Notes: a model not told the origin generated them from the letters alone. A stretch of DNA of 42,175 nt from JAAAOZ01 sp964496595 (GCA_964496595.1 CAZCAI010000017.1:1-42175), one strand, 5' to 3'; shown: positions 25,563-34,882, numbered from the stretch's first letter. Made by a program: numbers and translations.

Positions 25563-26768
25563 ATGAAGGTGTCCCGAAAACGCCTGGTGGTACTCGCGTT
25601 GATATTGTTGTTGGCGGCAGGATGGGCGATCTTCGCCCATCCCGTTGTTTTCTCCCCTGACCCGTCGCCCACCGCCACCCCCTGGCCGATCCCGCGCCGC
25701 ATCGAGGGGCCGGGCTATGGCGTCAACCTGCACATCTGGTGGGACCCGTGGGCCGCCGTTCGCCGAGAATGGCATCTGGTGGCGGATGGCGGATTCACGT
25801 GGGTGAAACAGCGTCTCGCCTGGCAGGATGTGGAGGGCGCCGGCCCCGGCGTCTACGAGTGGGCCGCCGCCGACCGCATCGTGGCGGAGGCGGAGCAGGC
25901 CGAGGTCTCCCTGATCTTCCGCGTGGATCATCCGCCCGCTTGGGCCGCGCCTGGTCCCGATGACGAAGCGAATGGAACTACACCGCCCGTCGATGTCGCG
26001 GCCTTTGGCGATTTCTGCTCCACATTGGCCGGTCGCTTCCGCGGGCGCGTGGCCGGCTACCAGGTCTGGAACGAGCCGAATCTCGCCCGCGAGTGGGGCG
26101 GGCAGACGCCCGATCCTGTGGGGTACACCCAACTCCTGCGCGCCTGCTACGTCGGCATCAAACGCGCTGATCCGGAGGCGTTGGTCATCTCGGCGGGACT
26201 TTCACCGACCGGCTCCGGGCCGCCGCACGCCCTCCCCGATGAGGATTTCCTGCACGAGATGTATGAAGCGGGCGCTGCGCCCTACTTCGATCTCCTGGGC
26301 CTCAACGCGCCCGGCTACAAAGCGCCGCCGGAGATCACACCACAAGAAGCCGCCGATCCCGCCAACGACTACGGCGGCCATCGCGTCTTCTGCTTCCGCC
26401 ACGCCGAGAATATGCGCGCCATCATGGTCGAGCACGGCGACGCTCACAAACAGGTCGCCATCTTGGAGTTCGGCTGGCACACCGCATCCAGCCCCGAGCA
26501 CCCCGACTACGCCTGGTTCGCCGTGACGCCGGAGCAGCAAGCCGATTACCTCGTCCGCGCCTTCGACTACGCGCGCGAGCACTGGTCGCCCTGGATCGGC
26601 CCGATGTTCGTGTGGAATCTGCCCGATTCGCACTGGACGCCGGCGGATGAGGAGTTCTGGTGGGCCATCGCCGATCCCTTCTGGTGGGGGTTCGGGGGCG
26701 ATTTCGAGAGCTGGGAGGGCGCCGACGTCCGCCTCGCCTTCGAGGCGCTCCGGGAGATGGAAAAGTAG
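25563..26768 (+). CDS. Membrane-anchored clan-A glycoside hydrolase-like protein, copy 2
   Basis: 401 residues: N-terminal signal anchor (VVLALILLLAAGWAIF), a short SPTATPWPIP linker, then the same barrel as copy 1 (YGVNLHIWWDPWAAV). Candidate catalytic residues are Glu171 in YQVWNEPN and Glu302 in AILEFGWH. VISAGLSPTGS matches VISGALSPVGA of copy 1, which shows common descent by duplication. An acidic FWWGFGGDFESW segment near the end has many Trp residues suited to sugar contacts. No clear ribosome-binding site precedes the ATG, so translation may depend on ribosomes from copy 1, which ends 16 bases earlier. Confidence 0.82.
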   Translation: MKVSRKRLVVLALILLLAAGWAIFAHPVVFSPDPSPTATPWPIPRRIEGPGYGVNLHIWWDPWAAVRREWHLVADGGFTWVKQRLAWQDVEGAGPGVYEWAAADRIVAEAEQAEVSLIFRVDHPPAWAAPGPDDEANGTTPPVDVAAFGDFCSTLAGRFRGRVAGYQVWNEPNLAREWGGQTPDPVGYTQLLRACYVGIKRADPEALVISAGLSPTGSGPPHALPDEDFLHEMYEAGAAPYFDLLGLNAPGYKAPPEITPQEAADPANDYGGHRVFCFRHAENMRAIMVEHGDAHKQVAILEFGWHTASSPEHPDYAWFAVTPEQQADYLVRAFDYAREHWSPWIGPMFVWNLPDSHWTPADEEFWWAIADPFWWGFGGDFESWEGADVRLAFEALREMEK

Positions 26769-26893
26769 CTGGGCATTGGGTGTTTCGTCTCCGAGAATGA
26801 TACGCAATACGCATTACGCAATACGTTGGATCTGACGAAACACTTCCAACTCACTTTCACTCTTAGCTTTTTAGCCTATACGGAGGTCATTTG

Positions 26894-28312
26894 ATGTTTC
26901 ACTCGATAGAAGAAGCAACTGCATTTATCCACGAGCGCGACATCGCGATGGTGGATCTCAAATTCTCGGATCTGTGGGGGCGCTGGCACCACGTCACCGT
27001 GCCCGCGAACCAATTCAACGCCCGGCTGATGGAACATGGCGTGGGCTTCGATGGCTCCAGCGTGGGCTTCAAGACCGTCAGCGCCGGCGATATGGTGATG
27101 ACGCCCGATCTGAGCACCGGCTTCATCGATCCTTTCTGGGAACTGCCGACCTTGAGCTTTATCTGCGCCACGTTGGAGGCCGACACGCGCAACATCTTCC
27201 CCTATGACCCGCGCAACATCGCGCAGCGGGCGGAACTCTACTTGCGCGAGACCGGCATCGCCGACAAGAGCCTCTGGGGGCCGGAGTTCGAGTTCTACGT
27301 CTTCGATGGCGTCGCCTATGAGAATCGAATGAACGCCGCCGCCTATCGCGTGGATTCCGTGGAGGCCGACTGGAACAGCCAGGAGATGGGCAGCGGCTAC
27401 ACCATCCCCCGGCACGGCGGCTATCACGCCATCCCGCCCCAGGATCATCTCTATAACCTGCGCAGTAAAATCACCGTTCATCTGGAGCAGATGGGCGTCG
27501 AGGTTAAGTATCATCATCACGAGGTCGGCGGCCCCGGCCAATGCGAGATCGAGACGCCGCTCTTTCCCCTGATGCGCGCCGCCGACGCGGTCTTTATCAT
27601 CAAGTATGTCACCCGGATGACGGCCTTCGAGCTGGATATGACGGCCACCTTTATGCCCAAGCCGCTCTATGGCGAGGCCGGCTCCGGGATGCACTTCCAT
27701 CAGCACGTCTGGCGGGGCGATGAAAACCTCTTCTACGATCCCGAAGGCTACGGAGCGTTCAGCGATCTGGGGCGCTATTACATCGGCGGCCTGCTCAAGC
27801 ACGGCGGCGCCGTGATGGCCTTCACCAATCCCAGCACCAACTCCTACCGCCGCCTCATCCCCGGCTACGAGGCGCCCATCAGCGCCATCTACTCGCTGGC
27901 CAACCGCAGCGCCGCGATCCGCATCCCCAAGTATGCCAACCAGCCGCACTCCGCCCGCATGGAATTCCGCCCCCCCGACGCGACGGCCAATCCCTACCTG
28001 GCGATGGCGGCGCAGTTGCTCGCCGGCATCGATGGCGTCCGCAACCAAATCGATCCCACCGCGATGGGCTTTGGCCCCCTCGATGAGGACATCTTCAGTT
28101 GGCCGGCCCACAAGCGCGCCCAGATCAAAGCCCTGCCCACCTCGCTGGAGGAAGCGATGGCGGCCCTGGAGGCGGATCACGACTTCCTGCTGGCCGGCGA
28201 CGTCTTCAATATGGACCTCATCGAGCGCTGGATCGAGCGCAAGCGCCAGGAGGATCGCCAGGTGCGAGACCGCCCGCATCCCTACGAAATTGAGTTGTAC
28301 TACGATCTGTAG
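26894..28312 (+). CDS. glnA: Glutamine synthetase, type I
   Basis: 472 residues from ATG 26894 with GGAGG seven bases upstream (a TTG one codon earlier is not needed). The enzyme makes glutamine from glutamate, ammonia and ATP in a cytosolic dodecamer. Signatures: GVGFDGSSVGF near residue 49, GPEFEFYV and GQCEIE metal-binding glutamates, GSGMHFHQ, the NPSTNSYRRLIPGYEAP loop, and MEFRPPDATANPYLA. At the place of the adenylylated tyrosine (NLYDL in beta-type enzymes) the sequence reads DIFSW, so control by adenylylation is not expected; feedback control as in alpha-type enzymes is more likely. No amtB or glnB-type gene is adjacent. Confidence 0.95.
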   Translation: MFHSIEEATAFIHERDIAMVDLKFSDLWGRWHHVTVPANQFNARLMEHGVGFDGSSVGFKTVSAGDMVMTPDLSTGFIDPFWELPTLSFICATLEADTRNIFPYDPRNIAQRAELYLRETGIADKSLWGPEFEFYVFDGVAYENRMNAAAYRVDSVEADWNSQEMGSGYTIPRHGGYHAIPPQDHLYNLRSKITVHLEQMGVEVKYHHHEVGGPGQCEIETPLFPLMRAADAVFIIKYVTRMTAFELDMTATFMPKPLYGEAGSGMHFHQHVWRGDENLFYDPEGYGAFSDLGRYYIGGLLKHGGAVMAFTNPSTNSYRRLIPGYEAPISAIYSLANRSAAIRIPKYANQPHSARMEFRPPDATANPYLAMAAQLLAGIDGVRNQIDPTAMGFGPLDEDIFSWPAHKRAQIKALPTSLEEAMAALEADHDFLLAGDVFNMDLIERWIERKRQEDRQVRDRPHPYEIELYYDL

Positions 28313-28366
28313 CACATAATACAAATGGGAGAGTTTTTTTTGAGGATTGCTATGCAAACAGTGGAT

Positions 28367-28418
28367 CGTATTGCGTATTACGTATTTCGTAAAATTTGAT
28401 TACGTAATACGCAATACG
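28367..28418. repeat. Perfect 18-bp inverted repeat between glnA and the sugar mutase gene
   Basis: CGTATTGCGTATTACGTA at 28367-28384 pairs fully with TACGTAATACGCAATACG at 28401-28418 around a 16-base loop. Related TACGCAATACGCATTACG text occurs at about 26801-26825 before glnA. It may act as a terminator-like hairpin, but no T-run follows. Confidence 0.75.
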
Positions 28419-28497
28419 AATTACGCACATTTTTTAGAGCAAAGGACTATCTAACCATCTGACTACCAGACTATTTTATAACGGAGGCAACTTAAAC

Positions 28498-29925
28498 ATG
28501 ACCATTCGTTTTGGCACGGACGGCTGGCGGGCCGTGATCAGTGACACCTTTACCTTTGAAAATGTCCGCCTGGTTTCCCAGGCAATTGCCGATTACGTGA
28601 TTCAGCAGAGCGAGCGCGAGACGCCGGAGGTCGTCGTGGGCTTCGACACGCGCTTCCTCTCCGACCGCTACGCGCGCGAGGTGGCCCGCGTGATGGCCGG
28701 CAACGGCATCGTCGCGCACCTCACCCGCGCCGATTCGCCCACGCCCGCCGTCTCCTACGCGGTGCTCAGCAAGGGCGCGGAGGCCGGCGTGATGATCACC
28801 GCCAGCCACAATCCCCCGCGCTATAATGGCATCAAGCTCAAGGCCGCGTTCGGCGGCGCGGCGCTGCCCCGGCAATCCCACCAGGTCGAGGCGCTGCTGG
28901 ATCGCAATCAACGCGAGGCGCGCGGGCCTAACCTGATGGCCTACGAGCAGGCGCTTAACCAGAACTTGATCCATCGCTTCGATCCGGCCTGGGCCTATTA
29001 TCAACACCTCTCCGGCCTGATTAACCTGGATGTCATCTCCAGCGGCGAGTTGCGCGTCGTCGCCGATGGGATGTACGGCTCCGGGCGCGGCGCGTTCCGC
29101 GATTTGCTCAGCCGCACCCGCTGCCGCCTGCACCAGATCCGCTGCGAGATGAATCCTGGCTTCGGCGGCATCCACCCGGAGCCGATGGGCCACTATCTCC
29201 AGGCGCTCAACGCCGCGATCCAGACCCATCACGCGGATGTGGGGCTGGCGACGGACGGCGACGCCGACCGCATCGGAGCGGTGGACGCGCAGGGCAACTT
29301 CATCGATCCGCACCACATCTTCGCGCTGACGCTGCGCTATCTGGTGGAGGAGCGGGGCTGGAGCGGCGCGGTGATCAAGACGGTCTCCACCAGCCGCATG
29401 GTCGACCGGTTGGCGAAGCGGTACGGCTTACCCGTCTACGAGACGCCCGTGGGCTTCAATCACATCGCCGATTACATCCTCAACGATGATGTCCTCATCG
29501 GCGGCGAGGAATCCGGCGGATTTTCCATCAAGGGGCACATCCCGGAGGGCGATGGGATTTTAATGGGGATGCTGCTCTTGGAGATTATGGCCGCCGCGAA
29601 GGCGCCGCTCCACGAACTGGTCGCAGAAATTCAGGAGTTGGTTGGGCCGACCCGGTACGCGCGCGTCGATATGCCGCTCAAGCAGCCAGTCCCGAAGCCG
29701 GAGATGGTGAAGCGCCTTTCTGAGAACGCGCCCGCGACGCTGGCCGGGGAGGCCGTCGTCGAGTTGGGCACTGAGGACGGTGTGAAGTACTTACTGGCCG
29801 ATGACTCCTGGCTATTGATCCGCCCCTCTGGCACCGAGCCGGTGCTCCGCGTCTACGCCGAGGGCCGCGACGACGACGAGGTCGAGGCGTTGCTGATCTA
29901 CGGCCAGAAGGTCAGCGAATTGTAG
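28498..29925 (+). CDS. Phosphoglucomutase/phosphomannomutase
   Basis: 475 residues of the alpha-D-phosphohexomutase superfamily, which moves phosphate between C1 and C6 of hexoses. All four active-site loops are present: TASHNPPRYNG with the phosphorylated Ser103, TDGDADRIG (about 252-260) for Mg2+, GGEESGG (about 336) for sugar contacts, and RPSGTEP (about 441) for phosphate. The GGEESGG form fits a glucose/mannose mutase rather than GlmM. GGAGG lies about ten bases before the ATG. It would supply hexose 1-phosphates for glycogen or surface polysaccharides. Which hexose it prefers is not decided by sequence. Confidence 0.93.
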   Translation: MTIRFGTDGWRAVISDTFTFENVRLVSQAIADYVIQQSERETPEVVVGFDTRFLSDRYAREVARVMAGNGIVAHLTRADSPTPAVSYAVLSKGAEAGVMITASHNPPRYNGIKLKAAFGGAALPRQSHQVEALLDRNQREARGPNLMAYEQALNQNLIHRFDPAWAYYQHLSGLINLDVISSGELRVVADGMYGSGRGAFRDLLSRTRCRLHQIRCEMNPGFGGIHPEPMGHYLQALNAAIQTHHADVGLATDGDADRIGAVDAQGNFIDPHHIFALTLRYLVEERGWSGAVIKTVSTSRMVDRLAKRYGLPVYETPVGFNHIADYILNDDVLIGGEESGGFSIKGHIPEGDGILMGMLLLEIMAAAKAPLHELVAEIQELVGPTRYARVDMPLKQPVPKPEMVKRLSENAPATLAGEAVVELGTEDGVKYLLADDSWLLIRPSGTEPVLRVYAEGRDDDEVEALLIYGQKVSEL

Positions 29926-29936
29926 ATCAACCGCAA

Positions 29937-30037
29937 CCCTTGCGAAGGTTACGAAAGGCTCCTCGCGCTCCAAGCTCCTTGGCTTGGCTGATCGGGAATT
30001 GCGCCGCGACAAAGGCCGTTTGGAACCTTCGCAAGGG
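29937..30037. repeat. Inverted-repeat element, family B (about 101 bases)
   Basis: CCCTTGCGAAGGTT at 29937-29950 and AACCTTCGCAAGGG at 30024-30037 are perfect inverted ends, as in the 23310-23406 element. It fills nearly the whole gap between the convergent mutase gene and the 1484-residue protein gene. Confidence 0.8.
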
Positions 30038-30046
30038 TGAATTCTG

Positions 30047-33000
30047 TTACTTTATCCGGCTCTCCGTCGTCTCGTACTCGCTGGATTGCATCACCGCTTC
30101 CCCCATCGCGACGAAGGCCCAGGCGTGGGTCTCCTCATTGACCGTCACGCTGACGCTGTACGTCTCGCCCGCCAGCAACGGCTGACGCGGCATCACCACG
30201 ATGGCATCGCGCGCGCCTAAAATATTACGTCCCAGTTCTTGCGTCGCGTCGTCGGGATGGGTGTAACTCGTCTCGTCGAAGACGCAGTGCGCCAGCGAGA
30301 TCGTTCCCCGCCTCAATGAGGTCGCCGTGACCTCCGGCGTGATGTTTCCCTGGCCCAACTGCAGGATCAGCGGCGGGCCGGTCGGGGTCACGTAGCCCGC
30401 GCAACTCTTGAGCGGATCGGGCGACTCGCCCCCTGTGTACGAAAGCAGCGGCATCCGCGCTCCATCCCCCGGCCAGAAAACGGGATAACTCACCTCGGCA
30501 GGTAGATCGCCCAAGCCTCGAATGATGTCTAACGTGGCTCCCATCCGCCAGACGCCGATCTCCTCCCGATAGCTGCCGAATCCTACGCTGCCCAAGCGCG
30601 GATCGATGATGCCTATCGCGTGGAATGGCCCTTGCATCCACAGATCAATCGCGTATTCATCCGGCGTGCTCCTATCAGAGCTGATCATCGTGTTGCTGTT
30701 CTGCCCCGCCGTCTCCCCTTCCGGTGTGTACCACGGATTACCCGGCTTCTCATCGTGCCCCAGATAGTCATTCTTGACCATATAGCGCGAGTGCAGCCCG
30801 CAGCCGTCGCTCCAATCTGCATTCTCCGTCACCGGGGGGAGATCAGCTTCGGCGCGATAATAGTTGAGATAAGCGAACCAGCCTTCCGGCGGCGCCGAGG
30901 CCGTGGTAAATGACCAGGCCGGCCCCGCCGTGCTCTTGCCGTGCGCGTCCGTGGCGATCACGTACCAGACGTAGGTCGTCTCCGCCGCCAGCGCGCCGGG
31001 ATCGCACGTCGTCGCAGCGATGTCGTTGCAGATCACGGTCGTCGGTGTCTCGACCTCGGCATCTAACAGCACCTTATAGGTGACAGCGTCGCCGTCGGGA
31101 TCGCCGCCCGTCCAGTGCAGATCGACCGCCAGGCTTTGGGCGATGGCCCCATCCGCCGGCGAGGGATTGCGCGGCACGTAAGGCGCGGCATTGTCGTCGT
31201 GACTGCGCAGGATCAGGGGGAGATAGATGTGAAATGGCTCCCGGTTGACGACGGTGTTTGACCAGCGACAATCGGCCACTGTGCCGGTGATGGGATAGAC
31301 GCAGGCGCGATTGGTGATCACCTCCGGTACGACGATGGTGCCCGGCAAACCGGCCCGCGCCACAAATTGAATCGTGACCTGCTCGGTGGGCGTGACCTCT
31401 AACGTGCCGGTGACCATATCGCCGAGTGCGCCGACCGCCGAGATCACGCCTTCAGGCCGCGTGATGAAGCGGTCGAAGGTCAAATCGGGCAGCGGATCGT
31501 AGAGCTTGAGTTGTCGGCCTTGCGCGGCCTGAATCTCCAGCGTGTAGGTCACCTCATCGCCGTACGCCAGCAATCCCGCCGGCGTGCGCGATTTTTCAAT
31601 CTGCGGATTGTAGGGGCGATACGAATGGATGCGCGCCGCGTTGGACCAGGTGCAATCCTCTACATCCCGCCCATAGGGATAGCCGCAGATTTGATTGACG
31701 ATCTCGACGGTCGCGTCGGCGCGGCGGGGCGCGGTCACGCGTGCGGCGAAGGTGAGCGTGAACGGCGATATCGGCAGATCTAGCGTGCCGGTGATGGCCT
31801 TATCGGTGGCCTCGAGGCCCGGCGCGGGCGTCACAAACCGGAGCACCTCAATATCTTGCAGTGGATCGTAGATCCGCACGCGCGATCCCGGCGCCGCCGA
31901 GATGGTCGCGGTGTAGGTGACCACCTCCCCATACGCGACCAGGCCCGTGGGCGTGACCTGCTTGGTCAAGCGCAGAGTCGCGGGCGTGACCATGACCGGC
32001 GTGTGCGCGGTGTTGTTCTCCTCGTTGGATTCCGCGATTTCGTCGTCAGGATCGACCACGACGTAGAGATCAGATGAGTCGGTGAGTACGGGAATCCAGG
32101 TGCTGGCGACGCTGCGCGATTCGTCCGCGCCGAGCGAGATGCTCTCCGCGCCCAGCAGCCGCGCATCCCCCGCCGCTGGATCGCCCCGGTAGAAATGCAC
32201 GTCCACATCCTGCACCGCGACCAGCCCTGCGTTATGGATCGTTGCCGTGAGGCTCACCGGCACGCTGGCGATGATCTCGCCCGTCGGCGCGGTGAGCTTG
32301 GTCACGTACAGGTCGGGATCGGGGCCGTAGACGTTTGGCCCGCTATACGCGCCCGTGCTCGGCAGGCGCGCCGTCCCATCCTCGAAACCGAAATCGAAGT
32401 AATAGGTATGCGCGCCCACCGGCAGCGTGGTCGCGTAGCGGTAAGTCCCGTGATCCGCCGCGCCGCTCGCCAGCGTCATCGCGCGCGCCTCCCCATCGAT
32501 GATGACCTGCGCCGAGGTCGGCGCCAGCCCGCCCGCGTGGTAGTAGTTGACGGTGTAGGTGAAGGTCGTTGTCTCCTCGCCCACGTAGGGCACGACGATG
32601 CCGGAGGGCAAGTGCGGCAGCGTCAGGTCGGGGCGGCCGCTGAAGGTTTCGGTATACTGCCCCTTCCAGTAACTATCGCCGCCCTTCTGCACGTCATACG
32701 TATGGCCGATGCCGGCCTCGTTGAAGCCCTCGCCCATCAGGTTGAGGCGATGGCCCTCGCTGTTCATAAACGCCTGATGCGAGCTTTCGACCCATGCCGG
32801 GCCGGTCATCCCCTGGATGAGATTCTCCGCCACGCCGCCGGGATAGCCGACGGCGCGGGCGCGCTCGGTGGGGCCGCGTCCCAGCAGCCCCACGTGCCCG
32901 AAGGCGAATTCGGCATTGAGGATCGCCTGGCTGTGCGAGCGGGCGGCGTAGTTGAGCAGCGGATTGTAGGCCAGCGGCGGCACGGGCGTCATCTCGCCGT

Positions 33001-34501
33001 AGCCAAAGACGTCGGGAGCGGCCCGCGCCTCGTTGATGAGCACCAGCAGATAGCGCTCGTCCTCGTTCGGCGCTTGATCGAAGGTGGCGTTGTAGGTAGG
33101 ATCGCTGTACAGTGAGACGCCATCGGCGTTGTAGGCCTGCACGCGATACCAGGCGGTTGCCTCCAACATCGGCGGCGTGTCGGTGTAGACGAGCGTGTCG
33201 CTGGGGATAGTGGCGATGCGCGTATAGCTCGTCGGCGTGAGCGCGCCGGTCGCCCGCTCGATGTGGAAGCCCGCCGCCAGCGAAGTGGTGTTCTCCCACG
33301 CCAGGCGGATGCGACCCGCCGGGAAGGCGCCCGCCATCAGATTGGCCGGCGCTGTGGGGCAGATGCCCGCGCGTCCGGGCGCCACGGTGACCGCGCTCTC
33401 CCGGCCCTGCGCATCGTAGGCACTGACGGCGATGTAGTGCGCGTCCGCCGCCGCGACGTCCGTGATCTGATACGCGAGCGCCGCGCCCGCATCCACGCGC
33501 GTCGTCGTCTCGCGCGAGCACGGCCCGTAGTAGAGATAGTATCCCTCGGCGCCCGCATCCGACCAACTCACGTCCCACGTGCGGGTCGATGCCTGCGTCA
33601 CCGTGACGGCGGCGGGCGGCGCGCCCACGGGCGTGAAGGCCAGCGCGCCCATATCGGCGCCCGGCGGCGTTCCCGCATCGATCACGGGGGAGGCGGCCTG
33701 GAGCCGGTAGTCGCCGTGGGCCACATCGCGGAAGAGCGGGTCGAGCGAGAAGCTGCCCGGCCCCATCGCGCCGTTGACGTAATCCTCCCCATTGCCCCAC
33801 ACATCATTGTAGCGTGTGGACGCGCCGCCCGCGTTGTTCAGCCCCACCTGGGTGGTGTTGATGATGAGGTTGTTTTCGGCCAGGCTGTGCGCGTTATTCA
33901 GGATCACGGCGCTGTTGGCGTTGCGCGCGAAGGTGTTGTTGCGCAGCGTGAACGTCACCCACTCGTTGCTGTTGACGCCGCTTTGATTTGCGTCCACAAT
34001 GCTCTGTGTCACCGTGATGTGGATATCGCAGGTGGCGGCGTCGAAGCACCACGCCCACAGCCCGGTCGTGTTGTCCGTCAGGCGCGCCTCGCGTACCGTC
34101 ACCGCGCCGTTGCTGACCCAGATCCCGCCGTCGAAGTGCTCGCTGCCACTGCCCCGGATGGCGACGCCCGCGATCAGCGTATCAGCGCCGGCGGAGAGCA
34201 CCGCGCCCGTGACGCCCTCGCCATCGATGATGGTCGTCTCCCAGCCCGCGCCGATCAGCGAGACGCCCGCCGGGAGACTCAGCCCGCTCTCGTTGTACGT
34301 CCCGGCCGCGACCTGGATCGTATCGCCCGATTGCGCCGCTGTCATCGCCTCTTTGAGCGTAGCGTACTCGCCCGGCACATCGATCACCCTGGCGGGGGCG
34401 CGGGCCGCCGCGCCATCCCCCACGGCCAACCAGCCGAGGGCGCATAGCCCCAGGCCTAAACATATCGTCACGAAATTCAATAGTCCGCGCTGCATTGTCA
34501 T
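30047..34501 (-). CDS. Secreted multidomain protein: beta-helix, Fn3, two CAP domains, CARDB
   Basis: 1484 residues with a signal peptide (about 1-32). Domains in order: right-handed beta-helix (about 40-290; VIDVPGEYATLKEAMTAAQSGDTI start, repeated N-N-T/N-L-I turns), two Fn3-like domains (290-480), a CAP/SCP domain (485-620: LLVLINEARAAPDVFGYG, HSQAILNAEFAFGH, GVAENL, SEGHRLNLM), a beta-sandwich, a CARDB-like domain (727-837, DESRSVASTWIPV and EIAESNEENNTA), two related DUF11-like modules (TKQVTPTGLVAYGEVVTYT and SRTPAGLLAYGDEVTYT), an Fn3-like domain, and a second, divergent CAP-like domain (1204-1324, CGLHSRYMVKNDYLGH). A probable adhesive or matrix-modifying exoprotein; CAP domains in bacteria have no settled activity. 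No sortase or PEP-CTERM tail is seen. Stop lies ten bases from a family B repeat. Confidence 0.85.
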   Translation of the reverse strand: MTMQRGLLNFVTICLGLGLCALGWLAVGDGAAARAPARVIDVPGEYATLKEAMTAAQSGDTIQVAAGTYNESGLSLPAGVSLIGAGWETTIIDGEGVTGAVLSAGADTLIAGVAIRGSGSEHFDGGIWVSNGAVTVREARLTDNTTGLWAWCFDAATCDIHITVTQSIVDANQSGVNSNEWVTFTLRNNTFARNANSAVILNNAHSLAENNLIINTTQVGLNNAGGASTRYNDVWGNGEDYVNGAMGPGSFSLDPLFRDVAHGDYRLQAASPVIDAGTPPGADMGALAFTPVGAPPAAVTVTQASTRTWDVSWSDAGAEGYYLYYGPCSRETTTRVDAGAALAYQITDVAAADAHYIAVSAYDAQGRESAVTVAPGRAGICPTAPANLMAGAFPAGRIRLAWENTTSLAAGFHIERATGALTPTSYTRIATIPSDTLVYTDTPPMLEATAWYRVQAYNADGVSLYSDPTYNATFDQAPNEDERYLLVLINEARAAPDVFGYGEMTPVPPLAYNPLLNYAARSHSQAILNAEFAFGHVGLLGRGPTERARAVGYPGGVAENLIQGMTGPAWVESSHQAFMNSEGHRLNLMGEGFNEAGIGHTYDVQKGGDSYWKGQYTETFSGRPDLTLPHLPSGIVVPYVGEETTTFTYTVNYYHAGGLAPTSAQVIIDGEARAMTLASGAADHGTYRYATTLPVGAHTYYFDFGFEDGTARLPSTGAYSGPNVYGPDPDLYVTKLTAPTGEIIASVPVSLTATIHNAGLVAVQDVDVHFYRGDPAAGDARLLGAESISLGADESRSVASTWIPVLTDSSDLYVVVDPDDEIAESNEENNTAHTPVMVTPATLRLTKQVTPTGLVAYGEVVTYTATISAAPGSRVRIYDPLQDIEVLRFVTPAPGLEATDKAITGTLDLPISPFTLTFAARVTAPRRADATVEIVNQICGYPYGRDVEDCTWSNAARIHSYRPYNPQIEKSRTPAGLLAYGDEVTYTLEIQAAQGRQLKLYDPLPDLTFDRFITRPEGVISAVGALGDMVTGTLEVTPTEQVTIQFVARAGLPGTIVVPEVITNRACVYPITGTVADCRWSNTVVNREPFHIYLPLILRSHDDNAAPYVPRNPSPADGAIAQSLAVDLHWTGGDPDGDAVTYKVLLDAEVETPTTVICNDIAATTCDPGALAAETTYVWYVIATDAHGKSTAGPAWSFTTASAPPEGWFAYLNYYRAEADLPPVTENADWSDGCGLHSRYMVKNDYLGHDEKPGNPWYTPEGETAGQNSNTMISSDRSTPDEYAIDLWMQGPFHAIGIIDPRLGSVGFGSYREEIGVWRMGATLDIIRGLGDLPAEVSYPVFWPGDGARMPLLSYTGGESPDPLKSCAGYVTPTGPPLILQLGQGNITPEVTATSLRRGTISLAHCVFDETSYTHPDDATQELGRNILGARDAIVVMPRQPLLAGETYSVSVTVNEETHAWAFVAMGEAVMQSSEYETTESRIK

Positions 34502-34620
34502 CTTTCGGCTCCTTTCCCTGTATATGACCTGCGCCTTCTACCTTCCGGGAAGCTAACTAAAGTTTAGCATATCAGCAACAGAGAGCAATAGTCTATCGTG
34601 AATTACATCGTGGCTAGGGC

Positions 34621-34759
34621 TTTCCCATTCTCGCTCCAAGGGAATCGCCAGATCCACGTTTTTCTTGCATAAGATAAAAACACGTTCAAAATATGCCCCG
34701 GAGACGCGGATTTGGCAATCCGCTTGGAGCGAATGGGGCATAATCACAAAATGGGAAAA
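34621..34759. repeat. Inverted-repeat element, family A copy 2
   Basis: Outer ends TTTCCCATT (34621) and AATGGGAAA (34750) are inverted, followed inward by CTCGCTCCAAGGGAATCGCC and, on the other side, CAATCCGCTTGGAGCGAATG. The interior shares CGTTTTTCTTGC-TAAGAT-AAAACACGT with copy 1 at 7898. It carries no gene; a 64-codon frame across it is an artefact. Together with copy 3 it fills the 476-base gap before arsC. Confidence 0.8.
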
Positions 34760-34784
34760 CCCTGGTACAGTGCGGCATAAATGA

Positions 34785-34882
34785 CTCCCCAGTTAAATTT
34801 GCTCCAAGGGGATCGTCAGATCCCCGTTCCGACGTAGAGTCGCGGATCTGACGATCCGCTCCGAGCGTAGCTAACTGGGGAA
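34785..34882. repeat. Inverted-repeat element, family A copy 3
   Basis: CTCCCCAGTTA at 34785 and TAACTGGGG at 34872 are the outer inverted ends; inside are GCTCCAAGGGGATCGTCAGA and CTGACGATCCGCTCCGAGC. It is shorter than copies 1 and 2 and lacks their central block. Confidence 0.75.

Noticed and set aside
26876..28357. 493-codon frame antisense to glnA
   Set aside because: Exact antisense of a confident gene; composition is typical of GC-rich shadow frames and no motif is visible.
32195..34447. Plus-strand frames of 306 and 394 codons over the multidomain protein
   Set aside because: Arg/His/Gly-rich shadows opposite clear CAP, CARDB and Fn3 domains.
34553..34747. 64-codon minus-strand frame
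   Set aside because: Lies within a family A repeat; the related text IPLEREW also appears upstream of the darA-like gene because the repeat is there too.
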